Source: Allacma fusca (taxonomy: Eukaryota; Arthropoda; Collembola; Symphypleona; Sminthuridae). Taken from it: a DNA stretch of 64,000 nt. The DNA is taken from positions 186,001 to 250,000 of the forward strand of contig OX359246.1 of the NCBI GenBank assembly GCA_947179485.1. Direction: 5' to 3'. The notes beneath the pieces were generated by a model, which had not been told where the DNA came from, did not search any database, and saw nothing but the letters and a program-made list of their open reading frames with translations. This document shows, in pieces, positions 44,898 to 58,215 of this stretch. Position 1 is the stretch's first letter, and every line of letters begins with the position of its first letter. The position numbers and the translations under genes were made by a program.

Positions 44898-45126
44898 ATG
44901 CGTTGTCATAATTGTGCACATTCGTTGGCACATTTGTGACGATGCGTTGTCGGATTTATGGTCATGCGTTGTAATAGTTGTGCGCATTCGTAGTCCTGTT
45001 TGTGATCATGCGCTGTCATATTTGTGGTCATGCGTTGTAATAGTTGTGCGCATATGTTCCCATAATTGTGCACAATCCTTGTCTAAATTGTGCGCATGCC
45101 GTATTGTGCCGTAACGCTCCGCTCTG
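44898..45126. repeat. Tandem repeat with probable hAT-like end
   Basis: Two units of about 65 bases, each made of a 44-base and a 22-base part that start with atgcgttgt or atgcgctgt. gtcatgcgttgtaatagttg occurs at 44961 and again at 45027. The block ends gtaacgctccgctctg, which reads cagagcggagcg in reverse, like the cagagctgcgct end of the 5079-6986 transposon. No left end or target duplication was found. Confidence 0.6.
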
Positions 45127-48100
45127 TCAGAATTTATTCAAATAGAATTGCACACAAGGGACTGAAAACTAGATATTTAAAAGTTACAATTTCCATTTAA
45201 ATTAAGCATTTTCTGAATTTAGAGGAGGTTGGAGCTTCTGAGATTTTTCGCCAAACCAAAATGATTGAAGATTCTTTTGTATATCTATCCGTTCAGCCAA
45301 GATTTTACAAAAGGGAAACTCAAATTCATTGGAATCGCTCCTCTATCTATGTAGAGATCCAAAGATTGAGCACAGTTTTTTTTTTATTTCCTATTAAATA
45401 TTTAATTATTCATTCACTCTCGACGCTTAACCCACAAGTTTTATTGATTGAAAAATGGAAGTCTTCCTCAAAATTGATGCTTGCTTCAAGCCAAATCAAT
45501 CAAATGGGAGACAGGACATAAGAAATCCTCAAAGACAAACGGAATATGCTACATAGTAAGTATAAAATGAGTACAGTTTCCTCAGCATTAGATACTTCCT
45601 TCCCTCCAAACACATAACGACATAACCAGTTAGCCCAATAATTGAACCTCACAAGCTTTAATACACAGTTCAGGTTTTGTTTTCCTTTTCGGGACATACA
45701 TATATATATGTATGTACATATGTACACATGTGTGTAATTACCTCTGAGCGCTGTCTCAACCAATAACTGTCGAAGAGTCGCTGCCGCAGTATTTCCCAAA
45801 ATTATTAATTTCCTTGACTCTTTCTATACGCTCACCTCATACAGTGGCTTCTAACTCTACACGACTCTCCTGTAAAGGAACTCAATTTACATTTGAAACT
45901 ATCAGCCTCCCTTCCAACAACTCATATGGGATGTTGTTACATGCAGAGGGGACTGTTTAAAATCCTTATCCCTACCATCAGCCCGATCAAGTTATACAGA
46001 TTTTTTAAAATAAAGATTTGTATATAAGTAATAAGGTTGGGGACAATAAGTGAGGTCACTGAAGATGAGTGAGGAAGAAAAAAATGGAGGAAAGCACACC
46101 CTGAGCGGTTGAAGGCACGTAATTGGAGCTCCTCATTTATTAGTTAACCACTGTCATGTACGTAAATCAATTAGCCTTCAATTTATAGCAAGCCCTATAT
46201 ATTCCCTTAACCCCAAATCCTTCGGAAGTAAAAACTCAGTAGTTCTTCAATCTTTCCTTTTGATTTTTCCCAAACCTCACAAGGAGTTTGTTAGAATGAG
46301 CTGTCTTTTTACAACTCAACCAATCTGCAGCTTCAAGTCAATACTAATCATCTAATAATTTTTTTTGTCCTGATCAAATCTAGTAGTGGTTAGAATTTAT
46401 TGGAAGAGTGGAAACTGTCACACTTTGAATATTCATTGAAAAATGCTTTAATGAGATGTTGTCTCCGTAAGTGCCTAATCCTATTCGTTAGAAAATGCTG
46501 GGTCAACATATTGTGAGGAGCTTTATGCTTCTTTGACAATTTTCTGCTTTCTTTCCATCCATCATTTTTTGTTGTCTCTGGCTTATTGTCTCCCCTCCGT
46601 TTTGTATTTTCACAAAATCAGAGTTCATTGTTTATTGTTGGGACTATTCCGATTCGTAATAGTCCAAAGGACTGGCGGACTGTGGATAATTCCCAATACT
46701 CTCCAAAACTAAGCCTATTTTCCTACACTTGTGGTAGATATATCTACGAACAAAAAGCATCTATAGGTATCAACTTATCCCATGCCTACAAAAGCACCTG
46801 ATTATCAAATGGGATAAGGGTCGGACGTGTAAGGCACACAATGAATGAGTAGATTGTCAATTGGATAAATAACATGTACCTGTAATTATTATTACTATTT
46901 CCTCCCATTTATATATTTTGGTCTGACGGGACGGGACGTGCACCCTTCTTGATTAAGTTTCAAGAAATGTTATGTGTGGCAAAATCAGTCCCATTCATCC
47001 AGTTGTACCCATTTTCTGCCCTTTGGCAATTAATTACAATTAAATGAGCTGAGATTGGGATCCTCATTAATCTTCTGCCCAAGTTTTTCCGTGTGAATTT
47101 TCCTTGGAAAGTGCGTGAAAAATAGTAATTAAAATATCATTTGAGAGGGGATGAGTGCGGTGCTAAATATGCGTGAAATTTGAGAGACAGCCACACTCAC
47201 CAGTAATAATTATATGCGGATGTGTGACTTAATGCTAATTAATTCACCCATCCAGTCCCAGCTGTCATTCATATATGTACATACGTGTGCATGTAATTAC
47301 CTCACAGACCCTATCAGCTTCAACACTCACTCATGCCAAGGGAAGTCCAAGGGAGCAGAAAGTAACAACAGTCAATTTCAATTTGGGATCGGAAATGAGG
47401 AAAGGAATAATTATTTGTACAGTGTACCCTTTTTGTAAGGTCCCACTTGTAACAGAAATATTGTCTTGTCAATTGCATATTAATTACATCACGTAAGAGT
47501 ACGAGTTATTTGTCCTTTGGGATGCATTGATATTGATAGGGCTGGAATTTAATCCATTTCTAAAAATCATGTCTTATAGGATTAATTAATTACTAGAAGG
47601 GTAGAATCCAAAGATAATATTCTGAGAGTTGAGGATAATAATAATTGTAAACTACTGTCCCAGAGAGAAGTGACGCGATCTAATTAGGATGGACTCTGCC
47701 AGAGAGGTTGGAAATACAGATATTGAGTTTGGGTTGTAATGAACTGGTTTCAATGTTCAATGTTGAATATCTGTATAAGCCCAGCATGAGGAGGAAAAGC
47801 TGGCTCGTGAGTTATTACTCCAATGTCAAGTGTACACTGTAAAGGAGTGCGAAGGAATATGAGACATATGGACTTGACAAGATGTTGTTTTACGGTTGGA
47901 GCAGAGCAATATGGCCCTATAGTTTCCCCCGTAATAATAGTAGAATAATTGAAAAAAATGAAAAGTCTCACACTTGGAAACTTGAGGATTATCCTCATCA
48001 ATAACTCCAATTTCCTTGCATGAGTGTAATTTTTCGTGCTGTTGCTGGTATCTGCATATACATATGTAGCGTATACATATATACTTATACTCGGAATGAC

Positions 48101-51100
48101 GGGAGGACGTGAGTGGATTATTTGCATTCCGTTTCCACGACAGAGGAGTCGTAAGTTATCTCCACGTTATTTATGAGGTGAAGGCTGTCACAGTTTTATT
48201 CATCTCCACAACATCCCAAAGCTCCTCTTGGCATCCAATATTAATAATGATGCAGTGGCCAAAAGTATACACACTCACAGGCATACAAGGTAGCTCAGAA
48301 TCATTCCTCCCATTTAGTCCTCCAGGGATGATGAGTCATAGACACATGTGAGATAAAGAGTTAGATTATACATATATCGCTCTCACACATTATTTTCCCT
48401 TAATCCCTAGTTTTTGACAGAAGATGCGTTTCATTCTTGTCTTACGCCTGAGCCTTTTTTTTTATCTATAGATACATAGATAAAAATATACGCTGAATTT
48501 AAAATGGTGAAGCATATCTTGGCGGGAAATTCAGAATCACATTTAATGCTGATATGGCTTACATATGCGGTTCTAGAACGATTTTAGACCGTACAAATAA
48601 GACAGGTGTCAAAATACAGTTTTTATCCCTCCCATATTTTTTTAACCTTTCAAAAAAAATTGTGGCGGAAAAAATTAAATTTTTATATATTAAAATGCAA
48701 TTTGGCTTTTAAAATTACACAATAATCGGACGAATCATTGTACAAGATCGCTCTGCATACGAGAATTATTACGTTCAGTGCACGTCCATATAGCCACTGG
48801 GATATCTACACACGGAGAGGGAATAAGATAGTAGGAAAAATGGGCCGGTGTTTTAGTTGCTACCCCGTACCCCCCAAGTAATTACATGGAAGTTACTTTC
48901 TCATAAATTCATGTCAACTATATATTTATGCGAGGCTTGGGCTAAAAACTGGAAAAATGATGATTGCAGCGTGGACTCACAAGCTGGTCAGAGAATCAGA
49001 CGAGAACTGACAATGAGAGGAAAAGTAAGCAAAACTCCAAACACTCGCTCAATAATGGTCAGTTTGAGCATATAATGTATGTAGATATGTATATGAATAA
49101 GCGCTACACTCACTCAGAGACTCATATCCCAGTCAAGGTGTGAGCATACCTATAGATATGTATAAAGAGAATTTTCCTCCTCTGTACAGGCAACAACTCA
49201 AGAGATGTACAGCACAAAAACTAAGGAATTGTCCGAACCTCTCCCATCACAATGAGACTTGCCGACGGAACGAGTTGGAAAACATTTTGTAAAATTAGGG
49301 GAAATTAAATGGAATACGCTTCTCACAAATTACCCTTTTACAATGGAAATTGACAAGGATTGGAGTCAATATTAACAATTTCATAAATGGCTCCCATCTC
49401 AAATCATCATTCCATTGCTTCTCCCGAGATTTTCATTAGAAATTCCCCTTTCTTCATACTTCCATTAATCATCCCTTCGAAATCAGGAAGGCTTCTCAAT
49501 TCCTGTACCAAATTATTTATATATCCTACAATAATTACACAGAACTGCAGTTTTATTTAAATATAGAAATCACATTTATTTATACATCCGTGCATGATAT
49601 TCAAACTCCTTGTAACTATTACCTATACATACCAACAGTAATATTATTATAGGTAACCATTTCCGGAACTGGCAGATTTCCCCCAAACGTATCGGCTAAT
49701 GTGATCTGACCAATTTTTATGAGAAAAACTTCAGATATTTAAATCCTTTTTTAAAGCTTGCTGAGGCCTTTTGTGTGCCAATACGTGATTGATTTGAATA
49801 TATCTACTTTCCATAATCCTTTTTCCTCACATTTTGCCCTGAAACTGATTATGAGGAAGACTGCTGGTTCATATGCTGCCAAAGTCTATCTCCACATTTC
49901 CCCCCTATCTAAGCCATATCTAAGAATAATAAGTATATGTATATACATATAGTGTAATTAATGCATGCGTTAAGATGCACGTAGGAGATGGGAAGCTTCC
50001 CAGTGGATGGTTGGAGTCCGCTTTTGATCTCGCATTACTTATATCTCCTGTTTCTGTGCTTGTTGGCGCGGAGTGGGTTTTCCTGCCATTATTTCTTAAA
50101 TATGTTGAGTTATGATAAATCCCTTGTTACGACTTGTTAATGGACTCCCTCTCTGCCCAGGCCCACCGCTGTGTCACTCAGTAAATAATATCTAGAGAAA
50201 TACGCTCCCAGACCTTTCTCGATCACGACAGAGGACGATGAGCCATTTCCTTGAGAGAGCACGACCCCAGTCATTGTGGAGCATCAATTACGACTCCAAT
50301 ACGCCCTGCCACCACCACCACGATGCAGGTGCTTCTGCAAACTCATCTCTCTCATCTCATCTCAACATCAACATCAACATATACTCCCCAGTCCCTACCA
50401 AACCTCTACCACATATCACCCAAAACTTTTACAAATCCTCCAAATTGATGTTAATTGCCCGACCCACGAGTCGCATCGAAATTACCACCAAACTAGTACA
50501 TCTCCTCAGTCCTCAACATCCATGTTCTCTTCTATATTCTCCGGCCTTATTGGCTCACTCACATACATACATAATTACATATATGCAGAAGACTCAGTTT
50601 ACTTTGCATTCAATTGTCCCTCAATCCCTTCACCATATAATTACACAGTGCACTGGCACTATTCCAGACCCTTTCCATAAAGGGATTTCACCCGACCAAA
50701 CATCTCGGGATTCCTTCAATAGATATAATTATTCAAAACATATCCTACTTTTCCCAGCGCCCTTATAAAGGGACTGCACTGTAAATGAGTACAAATGATA
50801 TTCCGTCCTAATACACCAGTATTATTTTCACAGTAGTGATCTAAAAAACTATCCCAACTGTCAACGCGGACTGTCAACACACATTCCTTCTCAAACTCGA
50901 ACATTAAGCTCATCTTTTGAGTACGCACTCTATATACAGTGTAATGTCTCTATAAGGACTTTATTTGTTGGAACTCAGATCAACCTGGATGTAATCATTT
51001 ACTTATAATTAATTCATTCCCTATGATTAATATGGCACCGGCTTAAGTATACATAATTGGAAGGACGCTCTACTTAAGTACGTAATTTTGCTCATAATTG

Positions 51101-51790
51101 GAAGACACACTTCTAAAGACAAGCATATCATTTCATGGAGAATATGGAGATGGATGAGCAGCGTCTTTCAATGATTAAGGGTCTCCTATATCTGTTCCAA
51201 GCCTTGAGGTGTATTTTTCCAAGGGAAATAAAATGTGATTGCTAATTTGGAATTGAGTAGACGTAGGAGGTAGGTATAGACTCTATATCAAGTTAAATTA
51301 AATAGGAAGAGCAATAATCAAAGGAACAAAGTTGTCTGAGCGGAAGGAGTTGAAAGTGTATAAGACACTACTGGTTTGAATGCAGAACTTGCCCCTTGCC
51401 ATAATTTTTAAACCTTGCAATTAAATTGAAACAAAGTTGTAATAATTATTAGGAAATGAACTCTCAGAATAATTGTCACAAGCATAAAAAGGGAGATTTA
51501 TTGTGTACTCAGGAGCAGTAATAAGAGCAATAAAAGATTCCTGGAAGTACGGAGTCAAATGGGGAACGAGTCCAGTCCGGCGTGGGAGAACAAGTCCTAA
51601 TCACGTTTAATCACATCTAATCACATTTAATGACATACTCCTCACAATCCATTGTTGCAAGGAGGAAGAACAGAGCTAGTCATAAATTAGTTTCCCATAA
51701 AGTCCCCAGTCTCTCCTTAAAACACCTCTCTTAAAGTACAAGCAAATAAACTTCAAGTGAGGTTAACTTCACTAACAATAAATATCTACA

Positions 51791-51848
51791 TATAATTAAT
51801 TATATACATATATATATATATATATAATATATATATGATTATATATAT
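51791..51848. repeat. (AT)n-rich repeat
   Basis: Nearly pure alternating at sequence of about 55 bases, self-complementary. Confidence 0.8.
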
Positions 51849-52866
51849 CTCCACGTGTGTATACTTATATCACTACAGAATATGTGAGAGCTTCAAGTGT
51901 TGAAGCGTCTCTCAAGGAAGAGACGTGTGACTGTTTGCGATGAGAGGGAATTCATATAAATACAGTAAATGAGTGGGAATGTCCAGCAATTAGAATTCAT
52001 CTAATTGAGCGTTTGTAGAGAAGAGAGCATTTACTTGAATTAAGGCTTTAATTCTCAAAGACCGGAATCAATTGGGTCCCCATGCACTTAGAATTAGACG
52101 TGTGGGAGAGAGATGATGAGACATGACGGGAACACGACAGCTCTTAACAATTAAGTAGCTCTTGATATAATTATTGAAGGAAGGGTCTCGCCTCATAATT
52201 GCATGTCATGTGAAGGATTTAGCGTCAATAGTCCGTCTCTATGTCTGCGTGTGAACGGAATTACGTGATTTTGCTCACTACTTTTTAATTGCTCGCTCCT
52301 TCAAATGCTTCTTCCTGAATGCCCCCCATTAAAATTATATATTGCACAACAATCTCCACTCATTTCCTCTCCATCGTCTCCCAAAGTCTCTGCAAATAGA
52401 TGAGTTCGTGCTATCCACAGTAGGGCTATTTATGACACCAATGTCCGAAGAGCAATTCAATCCACATTTACCTCCACACATGGGTAATTACATTTGTACA
52501 CATAATTATACGAATGGATCCTTTACAATGAAAGATGGGGGCTTAAAACAAAAATCAGAAATTAAAAGAATGTGATTCTATTGTATTAGAGTGTTTAGCT
52601 CGAGCAAGTGTAATAAGTAATGATTATGGATGGGCTACATATGTATACCTATGTATATATGTACGTGTATCTACGTATGCAGTGGGGTTTGGAAGTCCTG
52701 GGATCCCGGACAAGCCAAGACCGCTAATTTGAGAAAGGGCTAATCAGGTGTGAAAGAGTAAGTGCAGAAAGTATAAGGGATCTTACACACGCTTCATTTT
52801 ACATTATCTATAGATACTTCCATTTTTTTTCTGTCTCCCAAGCTGTTTAGCACACGCGGCCCAAAT

Positions 52867-52891
52867 AATAATCATAATAATAATAATAATT
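52867..52891. repeat. (TAA)n microsatellite
   Basis: Interrupted run of ataat/taataa units. Confidence 0.65.
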
Positions 52892-53278
52892 GGCCTGAAA
52901 AAGGGAAAATCCCATTTATCACATGGTTGTTATTATTGTCATGCAAAAACTTTGAAAATAACTTCTCTCCCCTGCACCTTTTATGAACTGGCTGAGAGAC
53001 GGCTCTTCTGGGGGATGCAAATCTATCTCTATTGTTCTCATAGCCCTTGTAGATCTGATTATTATCATCCTTTAATCTGAGAGAAACACAGACAAGTCAA
53101 GTATCAAGAACCACGAATAAATTAAACATTTCTTACGCGCGCACACGGGTGCACTCAATTCCTTGCATTTAGTTACAACTTGCCACGCTATCTTTATCCT
53201 CGGCTCTCAACAGCCCTCCGTCAAGGTGCATATCAGTGGGAACCCGTTTGTCCAATGGACATGTCAAATCCTATCATA

Positions 53279-53324
53279 TCACACACACACACAAGCAAAA
53301 ACATAAACACAAACACACACACAT
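53279..53324. repeat. (CA)n microsatellite, interrupted
   Basis: Two ca runs separated by a-rich sequence. Confidence 0.75.
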
Positions 53325-55509
53325 ACAGTGCACACGACTCCTCAAATAATACTTTCCAACACCATAATATGTACCCTCTTTAGTTACAGATCATTTTCTC
53401 AGAGCAGATTTTCTTATGCATACTCCTCATATCATAATACAAAGTCACCAGTTTTCTGTATATTTCATTTCAAACTGTAGCAGTGTGTCAATTCTAATAG
53501 AAAGTTAAAGCCGGCATAAAAGGAGCATAAAGGAGTAGACTGTTCCTGAGGACCGCATTTCATGTTAACAACTTATGATTAGCATTTCGTCACAAGGATT
53601 AGTATTCCATTCTCCGCATCTTTCCCAACATCCGAATCGTATACAAAAATCAAAATACTGATCAATAGGGAACCTGTTAATGAAGTAAATATAAATCTAC
53701 AAATATTTTCCTGTCTCTCAAAATTTCCTCGAAGACTTTTCTGGAACGATGGTTTTAATTTGTCCCAAACCACAGAATTTATTCTCACACAATAAGTGGG
53801 ATTGTGCCATATATCTACAGTCAGATAATTACGTGTATTTGGGGAAAGGCTGTTACAGGAAGGTCCCTTTTTACGGTTTGAGTAGAATTTAATATTATGC
53901 CTGAGCAATAATCCAACGTAATTTCTCCTATTATATTACAAGGAATACTCCATTGTTCCCTCAAAATTCTGCAGAGATTTAAGGACCAAGACTTACTTTA
54001 GAGACTCCATATATACAGATATGTAGAAGGGATGAATTAGACCCGCTTGTCCTTTTTTCTTTTTGAAATGTATGGTGTGAGAAGCGTTTCTCATTTAAGT
54101 CATTACATCTTATTTTTTTCCCCCTTTTGCTTTTGCTTTTGAAATAATGGGAAAGATAAGTTTGACTAGCGGAACCTCCCTGTGTGAGGAAGATTGCTCG
54201 GAGGAGGAGGATAAAAAAGGGAAGAAAAAAAAAGTGTTGTGGAGGTGAGAAATACCTACGTATGTACATAGATACGTTATGTACATAATTACATATGTAT
54301 GTGTGTAAGTAAGTCTAAGTAAGATGAATGCTAATTTCATAGGTAATCCTTTTTAGTGGAAATGCACTTTGTGTGCACTTTTGCGGTCTTCAGCATTTTA
54401 TTTCCCACACCTCATATACAGTCAGAGTCAGTCAGAGTCTGTGGAGCATGACGTAACATTGGAATAATTGGATTTGGATGCATTTGAGGAGAAAATCCAA
54501 TTACTATTGATTCATTTAAGCGTGAGATTTCTGTAGTGGGATTTACCCATCGATTACTACCCCCCAAACTCACAATCATTTATTATTATTATTACTCTAC
54601 TTCCAATTAACGTCAAAGCTCTTGCGTCACTCCTGGCGAACTTTTATTAATGCTCTCCTTTCCGCCCCAATCACACACCTTTATTATTGTCCTCTCAATT
54701 ATTTGTTTATTAACTTACTGTAGATAGGTATGGTTTGAGGTGTTCCGGGGAACTAATTCTGGAGCAGTCACATCAAAAACATACACAGTCTCTCAAGTCA
54801 ATCAAATCAAAGCAGAATTTTTAAATGAGGGCATTAACCAAGGAAGTCGGGACTATCGGGATTGAGATGATAGATAATTAGATAAATACATATACTTTGT
54901 AATTCCCTCCTGAACCTCATTACATTACAGGGGCCTTAAATCCTTCATCCTGGTGAAGAAAAAATAAATTACTTCATTACCCAAGAGGTTTCAAATTTAT
55001 GTATCTACACAAATTTAAAGTATGTTCAAAGCGTTTTCAGCTACGTCTCTTCTCGGACATATTCCAAATCTTAAATACGTTTCAAATAAATGCATGTAAT
55101 TATATAATTACATAAAGTGTTCAAAAAATCTCAGTTCTTCATAAGGGGGTCACTAACTCCTTATATTTATAATTACTCATAGGCCGAGCACAATATAAAC
55201 ATTTTGAGCGGTGGCTGTCCCATTACATTTTGAATTACAGGTATTATTTGCTTAGCTCTGAAAAAAGAATAGGAAAATTATAAACTAGGATTTATCATAA
55301 TTGGAGACAAAATATTGATAGTGCACTTGTAATTAATTGTAAGGATTTTGGAATGCAAGTTTGGACTATGAATAATAATTATAATTTCCATAGAGAAAAT
55401 AATAAAATGGGGAGGCTCAGAGAGATAAAAGACATGTCTCTACAATTTACTTTTAGACAGGGAGACCCAAGTGAATTGAAATGTTGATTAAATTCTGAAA
55501 AGGGAGTTG

Positions 55510-55536
<27 letters not shown>
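55510..55536. repeat. (TC)n microsatellite
   Basis: Uninterrupted tc run of 27 bases, followed by further tctg words. Confidence 0.85.
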
Positions 55537-55542
<6 letters not shown>

Positions 55543-55903
55543 GACTCTCGTGAGTCCGTAAAAGAAGAGGCTCTAAATCAAAAGATTAAATGGAGTTAAT
55601 TATGATGTTATTTAGCGTTTAAGTGTCTTGAAAGGAAGAGTCGGAAGGAGACATGGAATAAATACTCTTTGAATATAGAATGTGGGAATTGAATGCCAAA
55701 GGGAGTGAAATGACCAAGGTCCTATGATCCTCTGCATATAAGTAAGTAAGTACATGGGGACACGCAGAAAAAAAAACTCATTTGGATGAAGAGAAGGAGC
55801 TCCACTGTCATTCTGACTTCACCGACACACTGCCTTAGTTTAGATTGAAAAAAAAAGTTTCGTTTGGCAAACATTAAAAGATGCGCCATGAAGAAAAAAA
55901 GTC

Positions 55904-55905
<2 letters not shown>

Positions 55906-55941
<36 letters not shown>
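55906..55941. repeat. (GA)n microsatellite
   Basis: Uninterrupted ga run of 36 bases. It is the inverse of the tc run about 370 bases upstream. Confidence 0.85.
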
Positions 55942-55944
<3 letters not shown>

Positions 55945-57583
55945 CAAAACTGTAACAAAGAATAAGAGTTCCTGTGTCGGGCCCGATATGAGACCCAACG
56001 CAGACACCTGAGAGCGAGATATGAGGGAGAGAGAAATGAGTGCGAATCTTGAAGTCAACTTTCATTTTCACTCATCTTTCAAAATGCATTTGAGGGACAG
56101 GGAATGAACTCCCTCATCTACTGTCCCCATCACAGAGATCATATATGTATGTATGCATCAAAATCTAATCCTCAGAAGAACCAGAGACTGACAGAAGTCC
56201 TGTGTGAAGAGGGGCAATGGACAGGGAATGGGAAATTAAAGCCGAAAGGAAATGTTGGACATGCGAGGGGAGCGAAAAGAAAGGGAACAGAGGATCAAGT
56301 CCTCGTCCAACATTCATTTTTCGAGGTGTAAACAAACATCCCAACAAGGGATTTACAAGTATCCGTGGCAGCAGCAGCAGTCCTCACAAACTATCAAGTC
56401 CACGTCAATTTAATACCTCAGTCCAATTTATATGTAAAGAACACCTTTTCCCCAACCATTGACTATACCACCCCATCATTTTGCATGCACTCACACGCAC
56501 AAACACAAACACACACACAAGGAAATCAAAACAATAGAAATTACAGTGGGATCTCTTTATAAAGGAACTCCTTCTCATCGTATTTATTTCATTAACGATT
56601 AATCACATTATTTTTAGTGTCTTTCAACCATAATTATGGTTATGGCACCTCTTCCTACAATCACCCTTCGTGCCCAACAACTTCGAAATGTATGTTCCAA
56701 TCATTTATAATAATCATAAGAGCGTGCAAATACCTTCCTACTATTAATCTACTATTAATTCTATATTCACTTCATTCAAGGAAGATTTACACACCACAAA
56801 TTTATTACAGTAAATATAGCATCCATGACAAAAATCATCTCCTGTACAAAGACTTGGGCTTAAATGCCCAAACATTATTAATTATACATTAAAGTCACAG
56901 GTGAGTGTCCCGGGTATATGAATCATTGTAATAAATGTATATAATATGACACCATATGTATAGATACAACAGTATAATTATCCTATAAAGCATGACAAGG
57001 TATCCACAAAATATGCTAATATGGTTAAACATTAAGTTATACATGGACAGGACAAAATATACAGTGTAGTCTCACCGTAGGAGCGTGCCATTAAAAAAGT
57101 AACGGAGGATTTTCTCTGTACTGTGAAGGATTTGCATTTGTTATCATTTGTGATGATGATTTTTCCCAAGTGCAGTCTATGACTGTAAAAGTCAAATTTT
57201 ATCGTCCGGACTTATAAGGCTCTGCGTCCCTTGTATACAGATAGAGTGGACTGTTTTCTATACATAATTAATTATATTCTACATATGAGCTGAGAATGAG
57301 GGAGGATATGGAGATGCTGAGGATGTTTGGAAGGAGGGATGATGAGTTGATCCTGCCAAGCCAGGTACTACTTACTACTCCTTGCCACCGTCACAAGGAG
57401 AATGTGAGGTTAGTGGAAAGGTGGAAAAAAGAGCAAAAGTGGCAGGAAAACTTGTCTCACTTGTCAGGAGTCAAAGAGTGGATGCAGAAGTGGATGGGGA
57501 GATGTATGTACATGTAATGGGGAGGATAGGGGTATTTCCCTCGTGTATCTATCTCCTGGGCTGTCGGTGGTTGTAAGAGTTGT

Positions 57584-57602
57584 TGTGTGTGTGTGTGTGT
57601 GT
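57584..57602. repeat. (TG)n microsatellite
   Basis: tg run of about 19 bases. Confidence 0.75.
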
Positions 57603-58045
57603 TTGTGTTGTGGGGAAGTGGGAAAAGTGGGGATGGATGGAGGTCGGTAAGGAAAAGCGACAGCGGTCTGTCCACGTCACAATTCCCATGGAAAGGGACA
57701 CTCTTTTTGTATCTGTAGATACTTATTGTAGTATGGCCATGTAGTAGGAGATGAAGGTGGTTGTCATGGTGACGGAAGAGGACTATTGGTTATAGGAGAA
57801 TTATTGTGGAGTAGTTGGCGGCGTGAGGAAAGGGAAGGAAAGGGACACGTTTAAATCCAATTATGAGAGTAGTTTTAGCTCATCGCATTGTTGTTGACTC
57901 TGCGTGCGTTTCTTTCCACGACTCGGCGTCTTTCCAGCCCCCTTTGGACGGATGATGATGATGAGTGGGGCTGAGGAAGAAAGAGGAAAGAGGAAAAAGA
58001 GGAAAGAGTCAGAGCCACCACCAAACACTGCCCGACTTCACAGGG

Positions 58046-58053
58046 TTTAAAAG
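58046..58053 (+). promoter_or_regulatory. TATA-like box of the Tweedle gene
   Basis: tttaaaag lies about 31 bases before an initiator-like tcagca (58075-58080), giving a 5' UTR of roughly 140 bases before the start codon. Confidence 0.5.
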
Positions 58054-58215
58054 CGGAGCTCTCCCAAGCCAAAGTCAGCAGTTGACCACTCGTCTCTCCA
58101 TCAGCACCACAGTCTTTCTCAGCTCCTGTCAAGTGACCTGTGAATAGTCACAATTGTTTTTTTTCTCTTGATTGTGAGGCCAAATCGGATTCTGACATTT
58201 TTATAAAGTTTCACA

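Larger units (their letters stand above)
45127..58040. other. Gene-poor region, second half
   Basis: About 13 kb without a supported gene. It holds several microsatellites, listed separately, and more tatgtacata-type words (about 45700-45735, 52640-52680, 54250-54310). The open frames at 50238-50768 are His/Ser/Pro-rich products of C-rich low-complexity DNA rather than a gene. Confidence 0.55.

Noticed and set aside
50238-50768. 176-codon plus-strand frame
   Set aside because: Overlapping frames in two phases both stay open through C-rich low-complexity DNA. There is no domain or plausible splice context.
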